From Moniliophthora roreri (lineage: Eukaryota; Basidiomycota; Agaricomycetes; Agaricales; Marasmiaceae), in the NCBI GenBank assembly GCA_001466705.2, contig LATX02000187.1, forward strand, positions 124,001-188,000: a DNA stretch of 64,000 nt. Direction: 5' to 3'. Positions 48,295 through 59,120 of this stretch are shown here, piece after piece (position 1 is the stretch's first letter; each line of letters begins with the position of its first letter). The notes beneath the pieces are model-generated. The model was not told the DNA's origin and made no database searches. It saw nothing but the letters and a program-made list of their open reading frames with translations. The translations under genes were made by a program, and so were the position numbers.

Positions 48295-50960
48295 ATGTAT
48301 CTTTTGACATTTGCTCTGGTCTCTCTCTCGCTCCTCAGAAAGGCGGTTGCAATACCGTCTGCTGAGAATGTTACCATCTCTTCTCGAGTACCATCAGGCT
48401 CCAAGTCGGTCATCATCCAAATGTTCGAGTGGTCTTGGGACAGGTTTGCACTCTGTTTCTCACATATGAGCATTATATTCATTTATGTGCTAGCGTTGCC
48501 TCCGAGTGCACTAACTTCATTGGTCCAGCCGGTTATGGCTTCGTCCAAGGTTTGTTTGCCACCATAGTATTTCATCTTCGATCACTAATCTTCGTTGCTC
48601 TTGACAGTTAGCCCACCGGCGGAACATGTCCAAGGCAGCCAATGGTGGACAGACTACCAACCAGTTTCGTACACCTTGACATCAAAGCGGGGAAATCGTC
48701 AGCAGTTCCAGAAGTAAGTCCTTACCCTTCACACAAAGTCCGCGGGTCTGATGAAACCTTTTCGCTCGGCAGCATGGTCTCTGCCTGTCATGCGGCTGGT
48801 GTGAAGGTCATTGCTGGTAAATTCGAAAGTCTATTATGAGAAAAGAACCCACAACCTGATCTTTCGAATATAGACACCATCTTGAACCACATGGCTGGGA
48901 GCGATTCTGGCACAGGTGTCGCTGGCTCATCGTTCACTCATTACAACTATCCTGGGATATATCAGAACCAGGTGACGAAACATCTTTTTGGCACACAAGC
49001 AACTGCACACTCACTTGTCCTTACTTAGGACTTCCATCACTGCGGTTTAGAATCAGGTGACGAGATCGTGAACTATGGAAACCGCGTCGAAGTGCAGACA
49101 TGTGAATTAGTCAATCTAGCCGAGTGAGTGTGCCTTCTGCATTACTTCAAAGTTTGATTAACCGTGATTTAGTCTTGCCACGGACACGGAGTATGTTCGG
49201 GGTCGATTGGCTGCCTACATTAATGACCTACTTTCCTTGGGTGTTGATGGTTTGCGATTGGATGCCGCGAAACGTGTGTTGTTCGAGTTTCTCCTTTAAC
49301 ATTTGTCTAACGGGCGTCGAACATAGACATTGCCAGTAGCGATCTTGCCAATATTCTCAGTCGACTCAATTCCAAGCCATATATAACTCAAGAGGTCATT
49401 TTCGGCAATGGCGAACCAATTCAGCCGTCGGAATATGTTGGAAATGGTAGGTGATATCGTTCTCCCGTCGGCATTAGAAGTACGGCGATTGACGATTGTG
49501 CGCACTATCGCAGGAGACGTTCAAGAGTAAGCACAAGTTCCGAGCCATCAAGATGGCGCAATGCATCTCACACGTCCATTACCCAGGTTCCGGTACACAA
49601 CTACCCTCAAAAGCACATTCCTAGGTGGCGGAATTTCCAGTCTTCAGAACCTTGACAACAGAGGTTAGTAGTGCACTCGGTATCCTGCGCTTCACTGCAT
49701 ACTGACTCTCCTTTAGGTTGGGTATCCGGATCCCAAGCAAATGTTTTCGTGACAAACCACGACACTGAGAGAGTCAGTGTTGCCTGTAACTCTTGTGCAT
49801 GAGTTATTGGTTACTAACTCGCTGGATTTTAGAATGGCGACTCCCTCAACAGCAACTCGCCTTCCAACACCTACGTCACTGCAACGATATTCTCTCTAGC
49901 ACACCCTTACGGTACTCCGACAGTGCTGTCGAGCTACTCCTTTTCTAACATTGACGATGGAAGTCCTAATGGCGGTCAGTGTGACTTCTCTTCGTTTTCT
50001 ATGTTGGCCAATTCGTTTTCACAGGTGCTGGGACATGCACAGCAACTGGTGGCTCAAACGGCTGGCTCTGCCAACATCGCTGGACCGCAATATCTGGAAT
50101 GGTCGGATTCCGGAACACCGTCGGTTCCGCTGCCATCAACAACTGGGTTTCACCACAATCTCAGCAGATCGCCTTTGGCCGAGGTCAGTCTTCCGAGCTA
50201 CTTGCTTTTTTCGTTCCCAAGTAGCGTTCAGTATGCATTTTGCCATATCGCAGGTTCTGCAGGTTTCGTCGCAATCAATAATGCCGACTCGACCTGGAGC
50301 GCTTCTTTCAGCACCTCGCTCGCAGATGGAAGTTACTGCGACGTGATTAGTGGGCGGAGCTCGGATGGTGCTTGTACCGGAGTTGGGTATGCTTTCCATC
50401 GCTTCCCCTCTGTCGGGAATACCTTTCTGATGTGTTTTGAGTAGCGTTACTGTTTCTAGCGGTGTATTCAATGCTAATGTACCACCCCGAAGTGCTATTG
50501 CTATCCATACTGGTCAGAAAGGCACTGGTGGCAGCACAGGCGGAGGTGGCGGTGGTAGTGGGACTGTCGCTGTGACTTTCATAGAAACAGCGACAACGAC
50601 TTTTGGAGAGGTTCGAGTTCCTCGTCAATCCCCCGCTTTGCATGCACCTGATCTGGCTCCTAGAACATCTTTCTCGTTGGTAGCGTAACGCAATTAGGGA
50701 ACTGGGCACCAGCTTCTGCTATTGCGCTCTCTTCGGCAAACTACCCACAATGGTCAGTCACCGTCAATCTTTCTGCGAACACAGCTATAGAGTACAAGTT
50801 CATCCGCAAAGAAACTGATGGAAGTGTATGTTTTGTTCCCTTTTTCCTCGAATGTGACTTTGCTAAGCCTCCCGTGTAGGTCGTATGGGAGTCGGATCCC
50901 AATCGTCAGGTCACAACTGCAGCTTCTGGTTCTCAAACGCTCAATTCGTCATGGAAATAA
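48295..50960 (+). CDS. Secreted alpha-amylase (GH13) with C-terminal CBM20 starch-binding domain
   Basis: Seventeen exons (first 48295-48443, last 50880-50960; smallest 49514-49526, 13 bases) join in frame to 585 residues. A signal peptide ([19 protein letters not shown]) precedes the catalytic (beta/alpha)8 barrel. The GH13 motifs are in order: [17 protein letters not shown] with nucleophile Asp213, YITQEVIFG with acid/base Glu239, and FVTNHDTER with Asp302. A Gly/Ser linker ([13 protein letters not shown]) leads to the CBM20 ([43 protein letters not shown]), which binds granular starch. The enzyme hydrolyses internal alpha-1,4 bonds of starch. A downstream alpha-glucosidase (63064) would complete the breakdown. 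The gene is unusually intron-dense; every junction keeps the frame, so no defect is seen. Confidence 0.95.
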
Positions 50961-51554
50961 TGAATTTCATACAGTACAATTTGTTTTGTTCTAATACATT
51001 GAGAATGTTCAAATCACAAATACTCTATACCAACGAATAAAACTGAAAGAAACCATTATATTGATTATTGATCAGAATACAATCTCCTCTACTATGTACT
51101 GAAGCTAGTGCCTCCATTCCTTTCGAGTAGTCCAAAAAGACACTGTCACTAAGGAAATGAAGAGGAATGGGGTGTCCAAAAATTGCTGGAAGCCGAAGCT
51201 AACAGACGGGTTCGGATGTGTAATTTGCAATCAGCAAAAGACTATGCCTCGGTAAAGACCTCACTGGCGATAGTACGTGCCCGAGCACAAGAGATGGAGA
51301 TCAAAAATGTTGGGCGCTGCCTTATATATGTTTCATGATGCGCACGGACCATGTGTATCTATTTGTCCCGTCACGCGATCAACTGCAGCCGAAATCCTGC
51401 CGCGAGCTGCCTTAGACTTGAACCAGAACTACTTTCTTCAAATCGTCTTTTCAGTTTACCAAACGGTTCACAAGGACCAGGTCATATGTGTCATTCCGGC
51501 TTGTGGATCTATCGAGATGCATCCAGGCTCTGGCGGAAAGAACCCTCGTAGACA

Positions 51555-51567
51555 TTCTCGAACTTTC
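51555..51567 (+). promoter_or_regulatory. Heat-shock element upstream of Hsp20
   Basis: TTCTCGAACTTTC matches the three-unit heat-shock element TTCnnGAAnnTTC exactly. It lies about 190 bases before the Hsp20 start codon. A second two-unit element, GAAATTTC (GAAnnTTC), lies at 51636-51643. These are binding sites for the HSF1 trimer. Confidence 0.75.
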
Positions 51568-51660
51568 TCCTTCCGTCTTTTCCTCACAGTGAAGTCATTT
51601 CATGCGCAATTCGTTCAATAATGATTGTTAAGCAAGAAATTTCGAGGCCATCCTCTGTCG

Positions 51661-51668
51661 TATAAAAG
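51661..51668 (+). promoter_or_regulatory. TATA box of the Hsp20 gene
   Basis: TATAAAAG lies 98 bases before the ATG and 18 bases after the proximal heat-shock element, the normal arrangement for a fungal heat-shock promoter. Confidence 0.75.
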
Positions 51669-51758
51669 AGCCTCTTCATCTACTGTAGCGGTATTCTACA
51701 GAACTACAAAGCCATCAGAACAGTGCAAATCATCAACTCCTCACCTTCTACTTCTATA

Positions 51759-52334
51759 ATGTCTGTATACTACTACGAACCCTTCTACGACTTTGACCGC
51801 TTCTTCGACGGTGTCTTCGGACGGCAAGGTCTTGCTGGTCAGGGCCAGCAGAATACAGGCGACAATCAGAATGCTGTTACAAAGGCAATCAAGCCCAGGT
51901 ATGTCTCTTATTCGTTGAAAGTTTTAGACCGTCAATATTGACTTGTTGTTTCACAGGATGGACCTTCACGAGAACGCCGAAAAGAACCTTGTCACCGCGA
52001 CTTTCGAGCTACCGGGCCTCAAGAAGGAGGATGTCCAAATTGACATCCATGGTGGGCGCTTGACTGTCTCTGGTGAGACCAAGGTCTCCGAAGAACATCA
52101 GCAGGAAGGCTATGCTATCCGCGAGAGGAGATACGGAAAGTTCTCCCGCACTCTACAGCTCCCTCAGGGTATAAAGGTATGTGTATTCGTATCGTTGCTG
52201 TTGTCGGGTAGAAATGCTGATCGAAATTGTTTTAGGAGGACGAAATCAAAGCTTCATTGGAAGACGGTGTACTCAATGTTACTTTCCCCAAAGTCGGAAA
52301 GGAAACCGCCCCGAAGAAGATTACCGTCTCTTAA
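51759..52334 (+). CDS. Small heat shock protein, Hsp20/alpha-crystallin family
   Basis: Exons 51759-51898, 51957-52176 and 52236-52334 join in frame to 152 residues. The N-terminal arm MSVYYYEPFYDFDRFFDGVF is aromatic-rich as in other fungal small heat shock proteins. The alpha-crystallin domain covers about residues 45-140 (MDLHENAEKNLVTATFELPG, LTVSGETKVSEEH, YGKFSRTLQLPQGI, ASLEDGVLNVTFPK). The C-terminus KKITVS carries the I-x-V motif used for oligomer assembly. The protein is an ATP-independent holdase that keeps unfolding proteins soluble. Heat induction is strongly suggested by the heat-shock elements and TATA box upstream. Confidence 0.95.
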
Positions 52335-52494
52335 ATGCCTCCTGCCAAAAATAACGAGTCAAAGGACTATATGGTCTCTTCGCGTCGTGTACTATAGTCA
52401 TTAGCAATACAAAATATCATACATGGCTACCGCAACATCAAGGAAGTCGTCTAAGATAACCATTATCGCGGCCCGAGTACCGCTAGGATCCTCA

Positions 52495-53708
52495 TTACAA
52501 GGCAGGTTTAAGCATAGAGGTCTTGTAGAGGACATAGAGACGCCTTACAACGGCGTCCATAGAAGCTGTATAAAAGCAACAATGTGTGAGATATTTGCTT
52601 ATCGTCGTTGCAAATGCGAGATGCTCACGTCTCTGGTAGGCATCCTGTGCCCAACAGCTTGTAATAACATCCCATATATCATCGGTCAAACCAGGACATG
52701 CGTCGAGGCTTGGCCTCGCAGGTCGGATTCCATTCACAACATCATGTATTACACCTCCATAAAATCTCCTATGCGAAAAAGGAGCATGTCCAGTGTACAA
52801 CTATCGGTTACGCTCAGCCTTACACCGCGTGCGGGAATATTTGATCGCCAGCTTACCTCCAACATGGTCATTCCAAAGCTGTACACGTCGCTAGCAGGCG
52901 TTGTGGGCAATCTCGAATCTTGAATAGGAACGGACGACGGCATGGAAGCATCAGAAAGCATGACTTCGGGAGCCATCCAGCGTGTCCCGTCGTTACTTGC
53001 AATGATCCAGTTTGGTGGAGTAGGCAAGTGGTTGGTTCCGATATTAGAGAGGTGAGCCATCGTCATTGATAAAGATGTGGCACTGCGGAGAGAAAGGGGA
53101 CCTTAGCATTTTTTTTACAGCATCTAAAAAAAAAAAACATGTATTCATACCCCTCGAAGGTCGCCATGTGATATGGGAGGTTGGCGATTATGAAGATAAG
53201 CTAGTCCTTCGGCTACGCCACAGAGCTAGAGTGGAAATAACTATAAGCTGGGCGGATGTTCGCCAAACAGGAATGCCTCACCAGCAATAGAATTTCCTTC
53301 TGCGAACGTTTCGAGAGGTATTCGTTGATAGTACCATTACGATAGTAGGGCGTCACGGACGCTGGCCACTTTCCATAGGCAAACGTCAAACCGTATAGAG
53401 GCGCAACGTTTGGGTGGCGAAGACTATGCCATACCAGAAGCTCTCGCTCGAGACGCTGAGTCCGGATCAGAATAACGCACAAAACAGAGCTGTCCGAGTC
53501 ACAATACCTTCAAGAAGCACTTTCTTGACTCGGGGTCCGAGCACCGTTCTCGCCACACTCGAATCGCGAGCGTACCGATGCGCTCGCTTCTGCCCTGATA
53601 AGTCGTTGTAGAGTGATCCTCAGTGATACCGGCATTATCTTTGACAGAGAGACTCTGATCATTGGGCATTAAGAGGTTTGGATATGTCATTACTTCCGTG
53701 ACATTCAT
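52495..53708 (-). pseudogene. Protein kinase-like gene of the basidiomycete TKL type, frameshifted
   Basis: Reading 5' to 3' on the minus strand, kinase pieces appear in order: IRVWRERCSDPESRKCFLK, ERELLVWHSLRHPNVAPLYG, VTPYYRNGTINEYLS, then CGVAEGLAYLHNRQPPISHG followed by DLRG, GTRWMAPEVM, ASDVYSFGMTMLE and LTDDIWDVITSCWAQDAYQR, ending MLKPAL. GT-AG introns between them are recognisable (for example the donor after FLK and the one after MTMLE). After DLRG the next exon reads CHIFINDDGSPL and hits a stop; SNIGTNHLPTPPNW continues only in another frame. So the activation-loop exon is frameshifted. The glycine-rich loop is degenerate and no DFG motif is visible. HGD in place of HRD is common in this family. 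An upstream exon (53740-53999, with a poly-Pro run) may belong to it. Confidence 0.75.
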
Positions 53709-53763
53709 CTAGATGGGGAACGATTATTTTCAGTAATCATGCATCATGTTTACGATTGTACCT

Positions 53764-53782
53764 GGGGGGGGGGGGGGGGGGG
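53764..53782 (+). repeat. Homopolymer run of 19 G
   Basis: An uninterrupted G run follows CCT and precedes AACTCACAGG. On the minus strand it encodes a proline run in the frame at 53740-53999. Runs this long are error-prone in replication and sequencing, so the length is uncertain. Confidence 0.85.
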
Positions 53783-55297
53783 AACTCACAGGGTATCCAG
53801 CGTACATTTCCATGATGTAGTTCAAAACACAGTCCAAAATATGAGAGATTTCCCAGATAAGAGTAAGAGTAAGGCGGAGAAAAAAAGAAGGGAACGCAGA
53901 ATCCCACGGCTGATACGTGCCTTTTATACTGGTACTCATATCGATATTGATTGGATGTGGCCGTGGCCTAATAGAATACGCGTTTCGCAGCAATGCCAAA
54001 CGAGTGCTGTTCAGGCAGCTGATTTGGAGCGGCGGGGCGTCGCGTTACAGGATCGGGACCGTGAGTATAGGAGCCTAAGACAGCAGAAGCAAAAATGTGG
54101 GTCAACGACCGAGTCATCGTTCGCAGCTTGGCTAGCTTTAAAGCAGTACGCGGGAAGGGCGCTCCCGTCATGGAATTGATGACATCGGCATCTTCCCTAT
54201 TGTCATACTGTAATTCGACGGTGGCTACAAGGAAGTGTCAAAATTTAGATGTCTTAGGTCACCGGCACTAACCTGCGTAAGCGGGGACAATGCATACAGC
54301 TCAAGTCCCAAAGTGGTACTCATCACGAGGTTCGATGATGGGCAATGATTAGAATTTCGCAGAAAGTGGCAGTGAGAGGCTGTGTTACATTCCTATAGAG
54401 TAGCAGGGAGGCACAATGTTCTGCCCGTGAACTGCATATAGGAAAAATAGATATAGATACACGTACCATGCACTCACGAAGTACCCTGAGTCTGAGGAAG
54501 TGGGGGGAGGCTTTTGGGTTGGATAGACGCCGTTGAGTCGCACCGCCGGGTGCTAAACCATGCTCATCTACCAAAGGTCAAGTTGGCAACCTTTGGAAAG
54601 AGACAGTCGCATGCTAAGTTAAGATGTTCTCAAGAACACCAGAGGTAAGAACGCCGGTCGGAATGAAAAGGTACAAGGTCTTCGCCGAAGCCCATCAAGT
54701 TCTCTAGTTTTGCCAGTCAGGAGCTTCTACCCTCAGGGTTTCATGGACGGTATGATCAGGATTACGAAAATCATCTTTGAAGTCGAATATTCCAACTTCT
54801 CTCAACGAAAGCATACACACAGTTAAACCTCAAGCGATGTCAATAACACATTCGAATTCAAGGAGAGTGTAAGGTGCCACGAACCTTGTAACAACGGTTG
54901 CCAACTGGGTCCAAAGGGTTTTCACAAAAAAAAAACGATTTCTTCGGTCCTGGTTCAAAATCGAAGATTCTGATAAGGTTTGAACCTATGAACAGGAAGA
55001 CCAGGCTGTTCACGCCAATCATGGTAGTAGACTATCGCCTTTCTTAACACGTGACCGAACGGCCTTCTTCCTTCGGACCATGACGGACATCTCATAGTCC
55101 TCACCAGTCGCAAGTAACGCACTCGTATCTCCGGAATCTTTCACACATATATCCAGTCATTTGCCGATATCAATGGATTGATAATTGGACGTTATCTTGA
55201 CCCTATCGTGGAGGGTTCCGGTGTAAGGGTGCTAGCATCTTAGAACATTTGGTGAGTTGGAACTTGTTTGAATCTCCAGCATAGCGGCTGACTGCTT
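53783..55297. other. Intergenic region, no gene recognised
   Basis: Only short frames without domains are present (for example 54323-54574 on the minus strand). The left part may hold the 5' end of the broken kinase gene. A tRNA-like B box near 54981 on either strand lacks a matching acceptor stem and was rejected. Confidence 0.4.
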
Positions 55298-55855
55298 TCA
55301 ATACAGTTGTCGCGGCTGTACTTCGTTGACTTTCACCTCAGTGGCAAATATCCCATTTACATCCGTGGTACTATAAATATACTTGACCCTTCCGCCTACA
55401 ACTACTGACATCGTAATCAGGAACTTGATATACCCGGTACCATTCCCATGAAGTAGGCTTCTGAAACTCGAAAGATAGTAGTTTGGAGCATCCTTCTTTA
55501 TTGCAGCATTGGATTTCGACGTGGGCCCCGAAGAGGCCCTTATCTCAACAACGGCACGCCAAGCGTCGTCCGAAGGCTAGGAGTCGACTCATTCTACATC
55601 CTCGAATTCGACCTCGTGGTTCATCCGCATCTATTGTATTGCCAATCTCCAATTTAACTTGACCGTCCATCCGGCGAGGAGTCTCGGAGTCATTGAATGG
55701 TTCTCAACACCGCGGCCGAACCCGTCTCTCGCAAAATATCCGGTTTTCTCGGTCCGTAATGATAAGCGAGAGGTCCAGTTTGAGCACTTCCTTTCATTCT
55801 GCCGGTACATGGTTGCTGGTGCTTTGTCACGGAGCATGTCGCAAAACGCACTCAA
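55298..55855 (-). pseudogene. Decayed open frame of unknown product
   Basis: One minus-strand reading frame from 55855 to the TGA at 55298 reads sensibly but is interrupted by four stop codons: after WTVKLNWRLAIQ, after NHEVEFEDVE, after VDS, and at the end. The second part (PSDDAWRAVVEIRASSGPTS, YYLSSFRSLLHGNGTGYIKF, RVKYIYSTTDVNGIFATEVK) looks like real protein sequence. No domain was recognised. It may be a decayed gene or intron-split exons that I could not join. Confidence 0.35.
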
Positions 55856-56092
55856 ATCTCATGACGTGTTGCCGTCGAAAAACGCTCGCTATATAAAATG
55901 CCAAGGGAATGCCAAGGCTCAATCCTCGGAGGCGGCTTCCATCGCCTGATACATCCTGCGAGTGAAATTGGCCACTAGTCGCTTCAGAGGTCTCTCCTTA
56001 CCAAAATCATTGGGCTTAAGTCCCTCATATCCACCCCGATACCGCTGAAGCCAATATAACTGGTCCTCCCACAACGGCTCTTCCATCAGCTC

Positions 56093-58425
56093 ATGGTTTT
56101 TACCTTCCTTACATTTCTCGCTATTGCCGAAGCTACATTCGCGCTGCCCCTTCACACTTTTTCGCACCCAAAATTTCCACGACATTGCAAAACGATCCCT
56201 CCTGAGGTCCCGCCGAATGAAATCGATCCGCATTTGTGGTCAAAGCTCTGCCTCAGTGCAGCGTTGGTCGTGTTGGGTGGGGTATTCTCGGGGTGCGTGT
56301 CGTTTCATTCATTTTCGAGCATTGATTGACGATTCCCTGTGCAGGCTGACGTTAGGGTTAATGGGACTGGACCAGCTTCACCTCCGTGTTCTCGCCGAAT
56401 CCTCTTCATCACCAAGACAACGAAGAAACGCACAGAAAGGTGGAATAACTCTCCCTGCTTCAATACATCACTGAATTCAATCTCAACATCTCACACAGTT
56501 CTTCAGCTAATGAAGAAAGGCCGACACTGGGTATTAGTGGCAAGTCTCTACACCCTCACACGAATTCACGCTCTAACACCGTGTATATAGGTCCTCCTTC
56601 TCAGTAACGTCGTATGTCTACCCCGCTCCGTACTTACCGGCGTTTTGATTAACCCACAATAGATTGTCAATGAAACGCTCCCAATCTTCCTCGATAGCGC
56701 AGTATGCCAACCCTTCTCCCTATCTCAAAGTCTTGTCTATTCAACTGTCTTTTGCAGGTTGGTGGCGGTGTAGCTGCTATTGCAATCTCCACAACAGCGA
56801 TCGGTGAGTCTCTTTTCTTGTGGTATACTTTGAGTTCTAATTTTCTCCATCAGTGATCTTTGGGTGCGTACCAGTCACTTCAATTACACCCGACTCAGTT
56901 GCCAACTTTCCTATTTGCGTTATATCATACAGAGAGTGCGTATTACCGATATACTTATCCAACGCATGCTGATCGTTCATCTCCAGAATCATTCCCCAGG
57001 CTATCAGTGTTCGCTATGGTCTCGCCATTGGAGCCGCGTGTGCAGATTTCGTGTTAGGACTCATGTGGATAATGGGTGAGTTGCTGCCCTCATTAATGCT
57101 TTCATTCACTCACCCACTTTCTTGTTCAGCACCCATAGCCTATCCCATCGCCCGACTACTCGATCACATCCTCGGAGTGCACAAATCCCACACGTACAGG
57201 AAGGCAGAGCTCAAATCGTTGCTTCAATTCCATAAAACGGGTGAGGAACCGCTGATGGAGGAAGAGATCAGTATCCTGAACAGCGTATTGGAGCTTAGTA
57301 CGAAGAATGTCAAGAGTTTAATGACGCCGTTGAAAGTAATGATTCCTTGCTCCATATTATGTTTCGCTGACGTTTAAGTAGGACGTTGTCACGCTCAGTG
57401 CTGATACGATTTTGGACGACAAGAAACTTGACGAATTGTGAGTTGCTGACATGGCTCATGCCACGCTATTGCTTATATGCTCATTTGTAGATTAACTACT
57501 GGATACTCTCGATTCCCCGTGCACGCGCCTGGCGAACCCTTGACGTTCATTGGGCTACTACTGGTGAAAAAGGTATGGTACTTAGCCAACTAATCGCAGC
57601 GTACCCTAATCGCTCTGTTCCGCTAGCTCCTTCGCTACGATCCAACGCAACAACTACCTGTCTCAAGTTTCGCGTCATCAATCCTTCCCGAGGCACATCC
57701 AACCGTCAACTGCTTCCAGGCTCTCGATTACTTGTCCGTATTTCAACATTGGGCTCTACAACTTTTTTGACTTTTTCTACAGTCAAACCGGCAGGGCCCA
57801 TCTACTTCTCATCAGCAATACACCAGGACGACCGGGTGGGGCTATCGGTGTTGTTACTCTGGAAGGTGGAATATCCACAATTCCCCTGACCGCCGTTGAC
57901 CATAACTGACAAATCATCATTTCTCAACCTATGAATAGATATCATTGAGGTAAAGTTCTCTCCATTTAGTTTGCAATCCAGGACTTGACCGATGACCGGG
58001 GGGTTTTATTCAGGAAATCATCTCCGAAGAGATTGTTGACGAGACGGATCAATACGAGGACAATGTCAGTAAGCGACGAGCGAAGAGATTGGTTACAGCT
58101 AGGGTCATGAAAGGGTATGTATTTCGTCTATACTTCACGCGATGGGCACGGGCATCAACACCTTTTTTACAGCATTGTCGAACATGATTCTGGTTCCCGG
58201 TCCGGTACAGATTCAACGTCGGTCGTCACGGTCTCCAGCACGTCGACTGTTGCAGAAGGTTCTCAGAGTAAAGGCGTACCCATTCATACAGGAACGGAGG
58301 AGTCGGTTGATGAGCATTCTACGCTCCTCAGCCCGGCGGATGGGATACTCGGGGCCAAGACCGTGTCTAGAATAGAGAGCTGGCGTTGGGATACGCAGCA
58401 TGTCCAGAAGTATGGGAGTGTATAA
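56093..58425 (+). CDS. CNNM/MAM3-type membrane protein (DUF21 plus CBS domains)
   Basis: About 17 exons join in frame from the ATG at 56093 (MVFTFLTFLAIAEATFALPL) to the TAA at 58425. The DUF21 transmembrane domain shows GVFSGLTLGLMGLDQLHLRV, HWVLVVLLLSNVIVNETLPI, GGGVAAIAISTTAIVIFG, then IIPQAISVRYGLAIGAACAD. A CBS pair follows (ELSTKNVKSLMTPLKDVVTL, YSRFPVHAPGEPLTFIGLLL, GGAIGVVTLEDIIEEIISEE). The tail is Ser/Thr-rich and ends WDTQHVQKYGSV. Homologues are yeast Mam3 (vacuolar, metal homeostasis) and animal CNNM magnesium transporters. One intron after WVLV uses a GC donor (GCAAGT). Between IFG and IIPQ the family-conserved Glu is encoded only if a 3-base exon (56933-56935) is included. The gene is intact as read. 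Confidence 0.92.
56933..56935 (+). other. Putative 3-base microexon (AGA) in the CNNM gene
   Basis: AGA lies between the acceptor ATACAG (ending 56932) and the donor GTGCGTA (from 56936). The flanking exons are TGATCTTTGG (56854-56863) and AATCATTCCCC from 56987. Joining GG + AGA + A gives Gly-Glu before IIPQ, restoring the GEIIPQ signature of the DUF21 family; skipping it gives GIIPQ, also in frame. Flanking introns would be 69 and 51 bases, and both begin GTGCGTA. Confidence 0.7.
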
Positions 58426-58768
58426 TAGCGGGTGTGGCAGGCCCACCAAAATAGAAATAGGGACAACTGGTTGTTATTACTGCTCGGTTTTGTTTTGCAA
58501 ATATTACGTCTGTAATACGATAGACATTGCTTGGACATTGCTTGTCCGATTCGCTTGTAATACAGACGTGACATGTCACATCACGAGAGCCCGTGACGTA
58601 CGCGGGTCAGACTCCCCAAGGGCTCAACTACTTGGACACGTCGTTCCCTCCTCTTCCTGGAGGAAAAAACACTACATTCAGACCAGATTATCCAGCCCCA
58701 CCATACAAGATGGCTCCTAGTCTGGCGCCTTAGACTTCTCGACTACTTCGCCGTGCCTCCCCCATTAC

Positions 58769-59112
58769 TAGTGATGTTGGGGGCTCGGCTCAAGCCCTGA
58801 AGCCAGGCCTGACCGAGCCGGGGCTCGCAAAGCCGAGCCGAGCCCTACTGTAGGGCTTCGACCGGGCTCAGGGCTCGGGCTTGCATTTCTGAAAGCCCAA
58901 GCCCAGGGCTTGAGCCCTAGACGATATGATGGAAAGTGCAGCCCGTAGCTGTAGGCAAGTGATACCCAAAAGCCCTGGCCTAAGCCGGGCCCTGCCTATG
59001 GCTCGGGCTTCTGGCGGCTCAAGGCTCGGGCTCGATGTTTGGTGAGCCTGAGCCCTCTCAAGCCAGGCCTAAGCCCGGGGCTTTGAGCCGAGCCGAGCCC
59101 GCAACATCACTA
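58769..59112. mobile_element. hAT-type MITE, 344 bases, with perfect 8-base target duplication
   Basis: The left end is TAGTGATGTTGGGGGCTCGG and the right end is its inverse, GCCCGCAACATCACTA. The target duplication CCCATTAC is perfect (58761-58768 and 59113-59120). The interior is built almost wholly of GGCTCGGCT, GCCGAGCC and GGGCTTGAGCCC motifs in both orientations, so it can fold back on itself. It encodes nothing. End sequence and 8-base duplication place it in the hAT superfamily. It is clearly related in design to the element at 17897-18152, but its near-perfect flanks suggest a younger insertion. Confidence 0.92.
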
Positions 59113-59120
59113 CCCATTAC

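Noticed and set aside
54940..55030. B-box-like GGTTCAAACC on the minus strand with a TGGC-like A box.
   Set aside because: The spacing is too short for a tRNA (about 55 bases) and the stems do not pair.
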